Source: an uncultured Oscillospiraceae bacterium (lineage in GTDB: Bacteria; Bacillota; Clostridia; Oscillospirales; Oscillospiraceae). From it: DNA of 64,000 bases. Location: positions 1-64,000 of the forward strand of contig CAKTMW010000002.1 in assembly GCA_934574095.1 (NCBI GenBank). The letters run 5' to 3'. Under the pieces are notes generated by a model. That model was not told where the DNA came from and searched no databases. It saw only the letters and a program-made list of their open reading frames with translations. A program made the position numbers and the translations under genes. Positions 34,311 to 43,151 of the stretch are shown here, piece by piece; position 1 is the stretch's first letter, and every line of letters begins with the position of its first letter.

Positions 34311-34386
34311 GTCGACACGTTAAGAAAACATGCCGGTGGCATGTTTTTAGTGTCGATCTCGGCAGCTATGCTGCCGTAGCATCTAT
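34311..34386. repeat. Structured repeat with covarying hairpins, copy 1
   Basis: CGACAC...GTGTCG encloses AAAACATGCC-GGT-GGCATGTTTT, followed by GGCAGC-TAT-GCTGCC. The copy at 62915-62990 keeps all pairings with changed bases. Together with the REP unit at 34413-34446 it occupies the gap before the next gene. Confidence 0.8.
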
Positions 34387-34412
34387 CTTGGTTTTGAAGG
34401 CACTCTTACGTC

Positions 34413-34446
34413 GGCGGCGGGAGGGGTAGAACCCCTCCCCTACGCA
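34413..34446. repeat. REP-like half unit
   Basis: GGGAGGGGTAGAACCCCTCC palindrome followed by CCTACGCAC, one half of the unit seen at 3040 and 61281. Confidence 0.75.
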
Positions 34447-34598
34447 CAAGCACCGTACCCATCCGCTCACCGTGCGGCGGACGCAAAGCCCCTCCGCTCC
34501 CCTCTATTTTTTCATGACAATCATCAAAATCATGCGTTTTACTTTCTGTCCGGTGTGGGCTATACTGTCAAGGAGCGGTACAAAATTTGCTTTTCGTC

Positions 34599-34627
34599 TT
34601 GCACAGCGGCGAAAAAGGCGGTATAAT
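34599..34627 (+). promoter_or_regulatory. Promoter of the DUF512 protein gene (and der-plsY)
   Basis: TTGCAC (34599-34604), 17 bp, TATAAT (34622-34627). Confidence 0.7.
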
Positions 34628-34676
34628 GTTACGGTTATCATGCACCCGTATGCCATTTTGCGAGGAGGCAGCTTTT

Positions 34677-35987
34677 ATGAGTACCGTTATCACCTCCATC
34701 GACCCCCATTCCCCGGCGGAGCAGGCCGGGCTGGCGGTGGGGGAAAAGCTTTTGGAGATCAACGGCCATCCCATTGTGGACGTGTTGGACTACCGTTTCT
34801 ACGGCTATGACCCGGAGACTGTGCTGACTCTGGAAAAGGACGGCCGCAGCCGCACCGTCACCATCCGCAAGGAGGAGGGCCGGGACCTGGGCCTGAATTT
34901 CAATACCTATTTAATGGACGAGATGCACCGGTGCGCCAACCACTGCCTGTTCTGCTTCGTGGACCAGATGCCCCCCAATATGCGCCCGTCTCTGTACATC
35001 AAGGACGACGACGAGCGGCTCAGCTTCCTGCTGGGCAACTACACCACCCTGACCAACCTCAGCGAGCGGGAAGCCCAGCGGATCATCGACCTGCACATCA
35101 GCCCCATCAACGTGTCCGTCCACGCCACGGACCCCCGGCTCCACTGTACGCTGCTGGGCAATAAGGACGCAGAGCGGTCGCTGGACTACATCCGCCGGTT
35201 CTGCGCGGCGGGCATCGTCATGAACGGCCAGATCGTCATCTGCCCCGGCTGGAACGACGGCGACGCATTGCGCCGCACCCTGCGGGACCTGACGGAGTGG
35301 CGGTTCTCCAGCTGCTCGCTGGTGCCGGTGGGCATCACCCAATACCGCAAGGGCCTGTCCCCCCTGAAGCCGGTGGACAGGGACTGCGCCCGGAACATCC
35401 TGGCCATCGCCGAGGAGTTCGGACAGGAGAACCTGCGGCGCTTCGGCACCCGGCGGTTCTTCTGCGCCGACGAGCTGTTCATCCGGGCGGGGGTCCCCCT
35501 GCCGCCGGACGAGTATTACGAGGGCTACCGCCAGCTGGAAAACGGCGTGGGGATGCTGCGTGCGCTGGAGCAGAGCTTCACAGCGCTGCTGGCGCTGGAG
35601 GAGGACGAGCTGAAGTCCGCCGCCCCCAGCCCCTTCACCATCGCCACCGGCAGGGCCGCCGCCCCCTATTTGCAGGCGCTGATGGACCTGGCCCAGGTGT
35701 ACATTCCCCGGCTGGACGCCCAGGTGGCGGCCATTGAGAACGACTTCTTCGGCCGCACCATCGACGTGGCGGGCCTGGTGACGGGACAGGACATCTCCGC
35801 CCAGCTGCGGGGCAAAGTCAACGGCCGCCGTGTGCTGCTGCCCATCAATATGCTGCGCCACGGCGAAACGGTATTTCTGGATGATTACACGGTGGACCGG
35901 CTGGCCCAGGAGTTGGGCAGCCCCGTCCAGATCGTGGACGACGACGGCGGCGCACTGCTGGACGCCGTATTGGAAAGGGAGGGATAA
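34677..35987 (+). CDS. PDZ / radical-SAM-like / DUF512 protein
   Basis: A 436-residue protein upstream of der, as in many Clostridia. Order: PDZ-like domain (residues 1-60, SPAEQAGLAVGEKLLEINGH), a radical-SAM-like N-terminal part with the CANHCLFCFVDQMP cluster (CxxxCxxC), and the DUF512 domain. The cluster binds an iron-sulfur centre in radical SAM enzymes. No substrate is known for this family. GAGGAGG lies 10 nt before the ATG. It ends 3 nt before der, so the two are co-transcribed. Confidence 0.88.
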   Translation: MSTVITSIDPHSPAEQAGLAVGEKLLEINGHPIVDVLDYRFYGYDPETVLTLEKDGRSRTVTIRKEEGRDLGLNFNTYLMDEMHRCANHCLFCFVDQMPPNMRPSLYIKDDDERLSFLLGNYTTLTNLSEREAQRIIDLHISPINVSVHATDPRLHCTLLGNKDAERSLDYIRRFCAAGIVMNGQIVICPGWNDGDALRRTLRDLTEWRFSSCSLVPVGITQYRKGLSPLKPVDRDCARNILAIAEEFGQENLRRFGTRRFFCADELFIRAGVPLPPDEYYEGYRQLENGVGMLRALEQSFTALLALEEDELKSAAPSPFTIATGRAAAPYLQALMDLAQVYIPRLDAQVAAIENDFFGRTIDVAGLVTGQDISAQLRGKVNGRRVLLPINMLRHGETVFLDDYTVDRLAQELGSPVQIVDDDGGALLDAVLEREG

Positions 35988-35990
35988 GCT

Positions 35991-37322
35991 ATGGCAAAAC
36001 CTTTGATCGCCATCGTGGGCCGGCCCAACGTGGGCAAGTCCATGCTGTTCAATAAGCTCATCGGCAAGCGCCTGAGCATCGTGGAGGACACCCCCGGCGT
36101 CACCCGCGACCGTATCTACGGCGAGAGCGAGTGGCTGGGACACAAGTTCCGTCTGGTGGACACCGGCGGCATCGAGCCCAGCACCGACAACCAGATCCTG
36201 TCCTTCATGCGGGAGCAGGCCCAGATCGCCATCGACAACGCCACGGTGATCGTGTTCGTCACCGATATCAAGACCGGCATGACCGCCGCCGACCAGGAGG
36301 TGGCCGGGATGCTCCAGCGCAGCAAGAAACCCATCGTGCTGGCCGTCAACAAAATGGACGCCACCGGCACGGTGGACCCGGATTTCTATGAGTTCTACAA
36401 CCTGGGCCTGGGCGACCCCATCGCGGTGTCCGCCGTCCACGGCCACGGCACCGGCGACCTGCTGGACGAGTGCCTGAAGTACTTCCCAACCGAGGAGGAC
36501 GAGGACGACGAATCCGACGTGATCCAGGTGGCCATCATCGGCAAGCCCAACGTGGGCAAGTCCAGCCTGACCAACCGCATTCTGGGCGAGCAGCGGGTCA
36601 TCGTCAGCAACGTGGCGGGCACCACCCGCGACGCCATCGACAGCTATTTCGAGAACGCCCAGGGCAAGTACAACTTCATCGACACCGCCGGTATGCGGAA
36701 GAAGTCCAAGGTGGACGACAATATCGAGAAATACAGCGTCCTGCGGGCCACCATGGCCATCGAGCGCAGCGACGTGTGCCTCATCATGATCGACGCCAAC
36801 GACGGCGTCACCGAGCAGGACACCAAGGTGGCGGGCCTGGCCCACGAGGCGGGCAAAGCCTGCATCATCGTGGTGAACAAGTGGGACGCGGTGGAGAAGG
36901 ACGACAAAACCATGGACCGTATGCGGGAGGATATCCGCCGGGACCTGAGCTTCATGACCTACGCCCCCATCGTGTTCATCTCCGCCCTGACAGGCCAGCG
37001 GGTGGGCCGCCTGTTTGAGCTGATCAACTACGTCAACGACCAGGCGTCTATGCGCATCACCACCGGTATGCTGAACAGCGTCCTGGCCGACGCCCAGACC
37101 CGTGTCCAGCCCCCCACCGACAAGGGCCGCCGGTTGAAGATCTACTACATGACCCAGGTGGGCGTAAAGCCGCCCCACTTCGTGGTGTTCTGCAACGACA
37201 AGAAGCTGTTCCACTTCTCCTACCGCCGGTATCTGGAGAACCAGATACGCAGCGTGTTCGGCCTGGAGGGCACCCCCATCATCATGACCATCCGCCAGAA
37301 GGGAGAGGACGAGAACGCATGA
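35991..37322 (+). CDS. der: Ribosome biogenesis GTPase Der (EngA)
   Basis: A 443-residue tandem GTPase needed for 50S assembly. The first G domain has GRPNVGKSMLFN (G1), DTPGVTRDR and DTGGIE (G3), NKMD (G4). The second has GKPNVGKSSLTN, DTAGMRKKSKVDD and NKWD. A C-terminal KH-like domain follows. Full length. The stop overlaps the plsY start by ATGA. Confidence 0.98.
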   Translation: MAKPLIAIVGRPNVGKSMLFNKLIGKRLSIVEDTPGVTRDRIYGESEWLGHKFRLVDTGGIEPSTDNQILSFMREQAQIAIDNATVIVFVTDIKTGMTAADQEVAGMLQRSKKPIVLAVNKMDATGTVDPDFYEFYNLGLGDPIAVSAVHGHGTGDLLDECLKYFPTEEDEDDESDVIQVAIIGKPNVGKSSLTNRILGEQRVIVSNVAGTTRDAIDSYFENAQGKYNFIDTAGMRKKSKVDDNIEKYSVLRATMAIERSDVCLIMIDANDGVTEQDTKVAGLAHEAGKACIIVVNKWDAVEKDDKTMDRMREDIRRDLSFMTYAPIVFISALTGQRVGRLFELINYVNDQASMRITTGMLNSVLADAQTRVQPPTDKGRRLKIYYMTQVGVKPPHFVVFCNDKKLFHFSYRRYLENQIRSVFGLEGTPIIMTIRQKGEDENA

Positions 37323-37966
37323 GCCGCATTATTTTCAATGTATTCTGCGTGGCGCTGGTGCTGCTGGTGTCGTATCTGCTGGGCTGCTTCAACGGCTCGG
37401 TGGTCATCTCCCACTTTATTATCAAGGACGACGTCCGCTCCCACGGCAGCGGCAACGCGGGCCTGACCAACTTCTACCGCACCTACGGCGCGAAATTCGC
37501 CCTGGGCGTCATCGCCCTGGACATGGGCAAGACCGTGGTGGCGGGCCTCATCGGCGGCTATCTCTTCTGGTTTCTGCGGCAGGATTGGACCCTGGGCCTG
37601 CTGCTGGCAGGCGTCGGCTGCGAGCTGGGCCATATGTTCCCCGCCTTCTACGGCTTCAAGGGCGGCAAGGGCATCCTCTGCGGCGGTACGCTGGCGTGGA
37701 TGCTGGGCTGGAAGGTGGGCCTTGTGGCATGGGGCCTGTTCGCCGCCCTGTGGCTGCTGAGCAAGTACGTGTCCCTCGGCTCCGTTTTCGCCGGTATCAG
37801 CCTGACGGTCTCCGTGTTTCTGTTCTACGGCCACAACTGGCTGTATACGGCGCTGGCGTTCGTCATCTCCGTGCTGGTGGTCTGGTGCCACCGGGAGAAC
37901 ATCGACCGCCTGCTCCACGGCACGGAGCGCAAGTTCCAGTGGCACTCCGGCCCGCCGAAGGAGTAA
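37319..37966 (+). CDS. plsY: Glycerol-3-phosphate acyltransferase PlsY
   Basis: A 215-residue membrane enzyme that acylates glycerol 3-phosphate from acyl phosphate, the first step of phospholipid synthesis. It shows the three PlsY cytosolic motifs: SHGSGNAGLTNFYRTYG, ELGHMFPAFYGFKGGKG and a later GHNWLY/HRENIDRLLHGTE segment. About five to seven membrane helices. Coupled to der by a 4-nt overlap. Confidence 0.95.
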   Translation: MSRIIFNVFCVALVLLVSYLLGCFNGSVVISHFIIKDDVRSHGSGNAGLTNFYRTYGAKFALGVIALDMGKTVVAGLIGGYLFWFLRQDWTLGLLLAGVGCELGHMFPAFYGFKGGKGILCGGTLAWMLGWKVGLVAWGLFAALWLLSKYVSLGSVFAGISLTVSVFLFYGHNWLYTALAFVISVLVVWCHRENIDRLLHGTERKFQWHSGPPKE

Positions 37967-37984
37967 AAGCAAGAGGCAGATGCA

Positions 37985-38105
37985 AAGCCTCCCTCTGTGA
38001 GGGAGGTGGCTCGGCGCAAGCCGAGACGGAGGGAGAGAATAAAATCTCAGATTCTCTCCCCCAGTCAGCTTCGCTGACAGCCCCCTCCCAGAGGGGGCCT
38101 TGGGT
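37985..38105. repeat. 120-bp imperfect palindrome, copy 2 (inverted)
   Basis: Reads as the reverse complement of the element at 33053-33171: GCCTCCCTCTGTGAGGGAGG, inner GGGAGAGAAT/ATTCTCTCCC arms, and GGGGGCCTTGGGT at the right end. It fills the gap between plsY and the DMT gene. Confidence 0.8.
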
Positions 38106-38145
38106 ATGCACCCCATATTCCTCACATACAGAAAGGAAGCTTCCC

Positions 38146-39111
38146 ATGAAACACAACCAAGTACGCCAGGTGGTATTCCCCATTCTGGCGGCCCTGATCT
38201 GGGGCACGGCCTTCGTGGCGCAGGATCTGTGCGCCGACGTCATCGACACCTTTACCTTCAACGCCGCCCGCTCCTACATCGCGGCGGTGGTGCTGTTGGT
38301 CATCATCGCCATCTTCAGCGCGTTCAACAAGGATAAGCCCACCCCCACCAAAATGCAGAAGCGCCAGAACCGCCGAGAGCTGCTGCTGGGCGGTATCTGC
38401 TGCGGTACGGCGCTGGCCATCGCCTCCAACTTCCAGCAGGCGGGCCTTGCCGCCGGTACGGACGCCGGTAAGGCGGGCTTCCTTACCGCCCTGTACGTGG
38501 TGCTGGTGCCCATCTTCGGCCTGTTCTTCAAGCGGAAGGTGAATCTTGCCACATGGATCGCCGTGGTGCTGTCGGTGATCGCGCTGTACCTGCTGTGCAT
38601 CAAGGGCGATTTCTCGCTGGCGCCCGGCGACCTGCTGGTGCTGGTGTGCGCCGTGTGCTTTGCCATCCACATTCTGGTCATCGACCACTTTACCGCCACG
38701 GTGGACGGCATGAAGCTCAGCTGTGTCCAGTTCCTTGTGGCGGCGGTGTGGGCCACCATCGCCAAGGTGGTGTGTATACTGCTGGGCATGAACGGCACCG
38801 GCGACGTGACCTCTCTCACCTCTATTTTCGCCGTGCCCGACTGGAACGCCATTCTGGGCTGTACGCTGCCCATTCTGTATGTGGGTATTTTCTCCTCCGG
38901 CGTGGGCTACACCCTGCAAATTCTGGCCCAGAAGGACTCCAACCCCACTGTGGTCACCATCCTGCTGAGCCTGGAGAGCGTGTTCGCCGTCATCTCCGGC
39001 GCTATCATCCTGCACCAGCAGATGAGCGTGCGGGAGTACATCGGCTGCGTCATCATGTTCGCCGCCGTCATTCTGGCCCAGATTCAGTTCCCGGAGAAGC
39101 AGAAGGCGTAA
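38146..39111 (+). CDS. DMT superfamily (EamA) transporter
   Basis: A 321-residue membrane protein with ten predicted helices in two EamA repeats (LAALIWGTAFVAQDL at the start of the first, LVLVCAVCFAIHILVIDHFT at the second). The ending SLESVFAVISGAIILHQQMS is typical. The family exports or imports small metabolites; substrate unknown. AAAGGAAG before the ATG fixes the start. The longer frame upstream runs through plsY and the palindromic repeat and is not coding. Confidence 0.9.
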   Translation: MKHNQVRQVVFPILAALIWGTAFVAQDLCADVIDTFTFNAARSYIAAVVLLVIIAIFSAFNKDKPTPTKMQKRQNRRELLLGGICCGTALAIASNFQQAGLAAGTDAGKAGFLTALYVVLVPIFGLFFKRKVNLATWIAVVLSVIALYLLCIKGDFSLAPGDLLVLVCAVCFAIHILVIDHFTATVDGMKLSCVQFLVAAVWATIAKVVCILLGMNGTGDVTSLTSIFAVPDWNAILGCTLPILYVGIFSSGVGYTLQILAQKDSNPTVVTILLSLESVFAVISGAIILHQQMSVREYIGCVIMFAAVILAQIQFPEKQKA

Positions 39112-39128
39112 TCAAAAGCGTGAAAATT

Positions 39129-39168
39129 ATATCCCCCCACCCGGCTTGCGGCGTGGGGGGATATTTGT
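39129..39168 (+). terminator. Terminator after DMT gene
   Basis: ATATCCCCCCAC and GTGGGGGGATAT form a 12-bp stem. The T run is short. It overlaps the -35 of the next promoter. Confidence 0.75.
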
Positions 39169-39174
39169 TATGCT
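39146..39174 (+). promoter_or_regulatory. Promoter of ABC solute-binding protein gene
   Basis: TTGCGG (39146-39151), 17 bp, TATGCT (39169-39174), nested in the preceding terminator. Confidence 0.55.
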
Positions 39175-39210
39175 GGTGTCAGAAATCAAGAGAGAGAGGA
39201 ATACACCCCC

Positions 39211-40767
39211 ATGACCATGCTGAAACGCCTGACCGCCCTGGCCCTCGCCCTGGCGCTGAGCCTGAGCCTGGCCGCCTGCGGCGGCACGGCCGACGATGAC
39301 AATACCGCCTCCGGCGGCTCCACGCTGGTATACGGCAGCGGCGACTACACCCGCATCAACCCCGCTATGGACGAGCACGGCGAGATCAACGTGCTGCTGT
39401 TCGACGGCCTCACCGACCACGACGGCAACGGACAGGTCATTCCCCGCCTGGCGGAGCGCTGGGACTACGACCCCGACACCCTGACCTATACCTTCCACCT
39501 GGCCCGGAACGTCACCTGGCACGACGGCCAGCCCTTCACCGCCGACGACGTGAAGTTCACCTATGAGGCCATCATGGACCCGGACAACGGCTCCGAGAAC
39601 GCCCCCAACTACGAGGACGTGACGGATATCACCGTCGTCGACGATCACACGGTGTCCTTCACCCTGTCCGCCGTCAACACGGCGTTTCTGGAGTACATGA
39701 CCATGGCCATCCTGCCCCGGCACCTGCTGGAGGGGGAGGACATGCAGACCTCCGACTTCTTCCGCGCCCCGGTGGGCACCGGCCCCTACAAGCTGGAGAG
39801 CTGGGACGCGGGCCAGTCCATCACACTGGTGAAGAACCCCGACTACTTCGCAGGAGCGGCCAATATCGACACCATCGTCTTCAAGATCGTCACCGATTCC
39901 AACGCCAAGGCCATGCAGCTGCAAACCGGCGAGCTGGATCTGGCGCAGGTGACGCCCAAGGACGCCGCGTCCTTTGAGGGCAAGGCGGGCTATACCGTCT
40001 ATGACATGACCACCTCCGACTACCGGGGCATCCTGTATAACTTCAACAATACCTACTGGCAGCAGAACGCCGACCTGATCCCCGCCATCAGCTGCGCCAT
40101 CGACCGGCAGGCCATCGTGGACGCGGTGCTGCTGGGCCGGGGCGAGACGGCGTACAGCCCCTTGCAGCGGAACATCTACAACGACCCCGACGTGGAGCGC
40201 TGGGACTATGACCCGGCACGTGCCGAGCAGCTGCTGACCGAGGCGGGCTGCACCAAGGACAGCGAGGGCTTCTGGCAGCGCAGCGGCCAGCGCATCGGCT
40301 TTACCATCAACGCCTCGCCGGACGACCAGGTGCGTATCGATATGGCCCAGGCCGCCGCCCAGCAGCTGCGCGCCATCGGCCTGGACGTGCAGGCCGCCAT
40401 CCCCGCCGAGGGCATCGACTGGGGCGGGCAGGAGTGCTGCATCATCGGCTGGGGCTCCCCCTTTGACGCCGACGACCACACCTATAAAGTGTTCGGCACC
40501 GATAAGGGCGCCAACTATTCCGGCTACTCCAACGCGCAGGTGGACGAGGCCCTGACCAAGGCCCGCCAGACCGACGACCCGGCGGAGCGGAAGGCGGCCT
40601 ACGCCGAATTCCAGCAGGCGCTGGCGGCGGCTCCCGCCTACACCTTCTTCTGCTACATCGACGCCGTCTACGTGGCGGCGGACAATATCCAGGGCATTAC
40701 CCCCGATACGGTGCTGGGCCACCACGGCGTGGGCATTTTCTGGAATATCTGCGATTGGACGATGTGA
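39211..40767 (+). CDS. Peptide/nickel-type ABC transporter solute-binding lipoprotein
   Basis: A 518-residue family 5 extracellular binding protein. A lipoprotein signal ends SLSLAAC (Cys23 is the lipidation site). The family signature LARNVTWHDGQPFTADDVKFTY lies near residue 94, and PVGTGPYKLESW near 188. It would deliver peptides, nickel chelates or similar ligands to the permease encoded downstream (41243-45024). Ligand not determinable. A second in-frame ATG at 39217 is an alternative start. Confidence 0.93.
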   Translation: MTMLKRLTALALALALSLSLAACGGTADDDNTASGGSTLVYGSGDYTRINPAMDEHGEINVLLFDGLTDHDGNGQVIPRLAERWDYDPDTLTYTFHLARNVTWHDGQPFTADDVKFTYEAIMDPDNGSENAPNYEDVTDITVVDDHTVSFTLSAVNTAFLEYMTMAILPRHLLEGEDMQTSDFFRAPVGTGPYKLESWDAGQSITLVKNPDYFAGAANIDTIVFKIVTDSNAKAMQLQTGELDLAQVTPKDAASFEGKAGYTVYDMTTSDYRGILYNFNNTYWQQNADLIPAISCAIDRQAIVDAVLLGRGETAYSPLQRNIYNDPDVERWDYDPARAEQLLTEAGCTKDSEGFWQRSGQRIGFTINASPDDQVRIDMAQAAAQQLRAIGLDVQAAIPAEGIDWGGQECCIIGWGSPFDADDHTYKVFGTDKGANYSGYSNAQVDEALTKARQTDDPAERKAAYAEFQQALAAAPAYTFFCYIDAVYVAADNIQGITPDTVLGHHGVGIFWNICDWTM

Positions 40768-40852
40768 TCCCCCCAGCGGCGTCCTCCCAGCCCCCTCACA
40801 CGAGGGGGCTATCGCCGTGTTATGGCGGGGAAGGCGGATGCCTCTCGATAGT

Positions 40853-40938
40853 GCGTAGGGGCGGGGTTCTACCCCGCCCGTGGATCAACGAAAATACCGC
40901 CGTAAGCCGGACGGGAGGGGCAGAGCCTCTCCCCTACG
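40853..40938. repeat. REP-like palindromic repeat
   Basis: TAGGGGCGGGGTTCTACCCC and GGGAGGGGCAGAGCCTCTCC, the same two-palindrome unit as at 3040 and 24000. It separates the binding protein gene from its ATPase genes. Confidence 0.8.
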
Positions 40939-41017
40939 AAGTTCTATCGGCGGTCGGTGCGTAGGGCGGCCTGACCACAGGCCGCCGCGTACAGCGATTG
41001 ATTTTCTACCGTCGAAA

Positions 41018-41215
41018 ATGTGAGCGGCAGCGGCGCTGGAGCAGAGACGATCCTTTTACGAAGCGAAAAAGGAAAACCCCTGTGATCGTGCGGTAGGCAT
41101 TGACAATTACGTACACATTATAGCACGCCCGGAAGTGAAGGAACCGGAGGTTCCTTCCGGTGTTTTTGCCTACTTTTGTCACTGTTGACAAAAGTAGGTC
41201 GTCCCCGAGGGGACG
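41018..41215. repeat. Dispersed structured repeat, right half
   Basis: Blocks GCTGGAGCAGAGACGATCCT, GGAACCGGAGGTTCC and the palindrome CCTACTTTTGTCA-CTGT-TGACAAAAGTAGG. The same series occurs at 47045-47220. The hairpin could act as a terminator. Nothing else is identifiable in 40768-41242. Confidence 0.75.
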
Positions 41216-41242
41216 AAACTCCCCAAAAGGCTGGTGAACACC

Positions 41243-42256
41243 ATGCAAAACGAATTATTGAATATCGACCACCTCTCCGTGTGTCTGGACACCCCCTCCG
41301 GCACCGTGCAGGCGGTGCGGGACGTGAGCCTGACCCTCCGGGAGGGCGAGGTGCTGGCCCTGGTGGGCGAGTCCGGCTGCGGCAAGAGTATGCTGTGCCG
41401 CTCCATCATGAAGCTGCTGCCCAAAAACGCCCGCATCACCTCCGGCAGCATCACCGTCAACGGCGCGGACATCACTGCCTACCGGGAGCGGGATATGCGC
41501 CGCCTGCGGGGCCGGGTGTTCTCCATGATCTTCCAGGACCCTCTGACGGCCCTGGACCCCGCCATGCCGGTGGGCAGCCAGATCGCCGAATCGGTCCGGG
41601 CCCACATGGGCCGGATGCCCCGCGCCGCCGTGGCGGCGCGGGTGACGGAGCTGCTGGACCTGGTGGGGGTGGACCCCCAGCGGCGGGACCAGTACCCCCA
41701 TCAGCTCTCCGGCGGCCAGCGCCAGCGGTGCCTGATGGCCATGGCCCTGGCGGGGGAGCCGAAAATCCTGCTGGCGGACGAGCCCACCACGGCGCTGGAC
41801 GTGACGGTCCAGGCCCAGATACTGGACCTGCTGCGGGATATCCAGCGGCGGCTCCACACCTCCACCGTTCTGGTGTCCCACGACCTTGGCGTGGTGGCGC
41901 GGGCGGCGGACCGGGTGGCCATCATGTACGCCGGACGCATCGTGGAGACCGGCACGGCGGAGGAGGTCTACTACGACCCCCGCCACCCCTATACCCAGGG
42001 GCTGCTGCGCTCCCTTCCGGCGCTGGCCAAGCGCCACGGGGCGCTGCACACCATCCCCGGTATGCCCCCCACCCTCATCGACCCGCCAGAGGGGGACGCC
42101 TTCGCCTGCCGCAATCCCCAGGCGCTGGCCATCGACTATCAGCGCCAGCCCCCCATGTTCCGTATCAGCGACACCCACTACGCCGCCACCTGGCTGCTGG
42201 ACCCCAGAGCGCCCCAGCTGCCGCCCCTGCCGGAAGGAGACGAACACTATGTCTGA
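41243..42256 (+). CDS. Peptide/nickel-type ABC transporter ATP-binding protein (DppD/OppD-like)
   Basis: A 337-residue ATPase with Walker A LVGESGCGKSMLC, Q-loop region MIFQDPLTALDP, signature YPHQLSGGQRQR, Walker B ILLADEPTTALDV and switch SHDLGVV. The C-terminal Cys-containing oligopeptide/dipeptide extension has a single clear Cys (DAFACRNP) and lacks the full Cys cluster of DppD. The ATG at 41243 is preferred; a GTG at 41234 is in frame. It overlaps the next ATPase by 8 nt. Confidence 0.93.
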   Translation: MQNELLNIDHLSVCLDTPSGTVQAVRDVSLTLREGEVLALVGESGCGKSMLCRSIMKLLPKNARITSGSITVNGADITAYRERDMRRLRGRVFSMIFQDPLTALDPAMPVGSQIAESVRAHMGRMPRAAVAARVTELLDLVGVDPQRRDQYPHQLSGGQRQRCLMAMALAGEPKILLADEPTTALDVTVQAQILDLLRDIQRRLHTSTVLVSHDLGVVARAADRVAIMYAGRIVETGTAEEVYYDPRHPYTQGLLRSLPALAKRHGALHTIPGMPPTLIDPPEGDAFACRNPQALAIDYQRQPPMFRISDTHYAATWLLDPRAPQLPPLPEGDEHYV

Positions 42257-43151
42257 TATCCTGCTGGACGTCCAGCATCTGACCCACTGCTTCCCCCTGC
42301 CGTGCCGCCAGACCCTGCGGGCGGTGGACGACGTGTCCTTCCAGCTGCGCCGGGGCGAAATTCTCGGCCTGGTGGGCGAGAGCGGCTGCGGCAAATCCAC
42401 CGTGGCCCGCTGCGTCATGAACGTGTACCGCCCCACGGCGGGGCACATCTATTACGACGGCATCGACACCTGCGACGCCGCCCAGTACCGCGCCAACCGC
42501 CGCCGGTTGGAGGCGGAGCGCCAGATCATCTTCCAGGACTCCACCTCCAGTCTCGACCCCCGGATGACGGCGGCGGAGATCATCGCCGAGCCTATGGCCA
42601 TCCACCGCGTGAAGCCCCCGCGGGGCAGCCTGCGGGCGGAGGCCGCCTTCCAGCTGTACTACGTGGGTATGGAGGAGAGCTATCTGGACAAGTACCCGCC
42701 GGAGCTGTCCGGCGGCCAGCGCCAGCGGGTGGCCATCGCCCGCGCTCTCAGTATGGAGCCCAGGCTGCTGGTGGCCGACGAGCCGGTGGCGGCGCTGGAT
42801 GTGTCCATCCAGGCCCAGATCATCAACCTGTTCTCCCACCTGCGGCAGGAGCACGGGTTCTCCATCCTGTTCATCGCCCACGACCTGTCCATGGTGGAGT
42901 ACCTGTGCGACCGGGTGGGGGTCATGTACCGGGGCAAGCTGGTGGAGATCGGCCCCACCGCGTCGGTGTTCGCCCGTCCCCGGTACGGCTATACCCAGGC
43001 GCTGCTGTCGGCTATCCCGCTGCCCGACCCTATTCGGGAGCGCCAGCGCCAACGGCTGGATTTCGACGCCCTGACCTTCCGCCGTGACGGTGTGATGCGG
43101 GAGGTCGAGCCGGAGCATTTCGTCCTGACGGGAGAGGAGGACGGCCAATGA
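42249..43151 (+). CDS. Peptide/nickel-type ABC transporter ATP-binding protein (DppF/OppF-like)
   Basis: A 300-residue second ATPase: LVGESGCGKSTVARCVMNVYRP (Walker A), IIFQDSTSSLDPRMT, YPPELSGGQRQRVAIARAL (signature), LVADEPVAALDVSIQAQI (Walker B) and AHDLSMVEYL (switch His). Typical OppF ending. It overlaps both neighbours (8 nt before, 4 nt after), so the four genes 41243-45024 are one transcript. Confidence 0.93.
   Translation: MSDILLDVQHLTHCFPLPCRQTLRAVDDVSFQLRRGEILGLVGESGCGKSTVARCVMNVYRPTAGHIYYDGIDTCDAAQYRANRRRLEAERQIIFQDSTSSLDPRMTAAEIIAEPMAIHRVKPPRGSLRAEAAFQLYYVGMEESYLDKYPPELSGGQRQRVAIARALSMEPRLLVADEPVAALDVSIQAQIINLFSHLRQEHGFSILFIAHDLSMVEYLCDRVGVMYRGKLVEIGPTASVFARPRYGYTQALLSAIPLPDPIRERQRQRLDFDALTFRRDGVMREVEPEHFVLTGEEDGQ

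Noticed and set aside
41006-41248. Similar short minus-strand frames at 41006-41248 and 46929-47267 sharing LLLSTVTKVGK
   Set aside because: They lie inside copies of the dispersed palindromic repeat and share sequence only because the repeat does. No ribosome-binding site, and the rest of the frames is unrelated.
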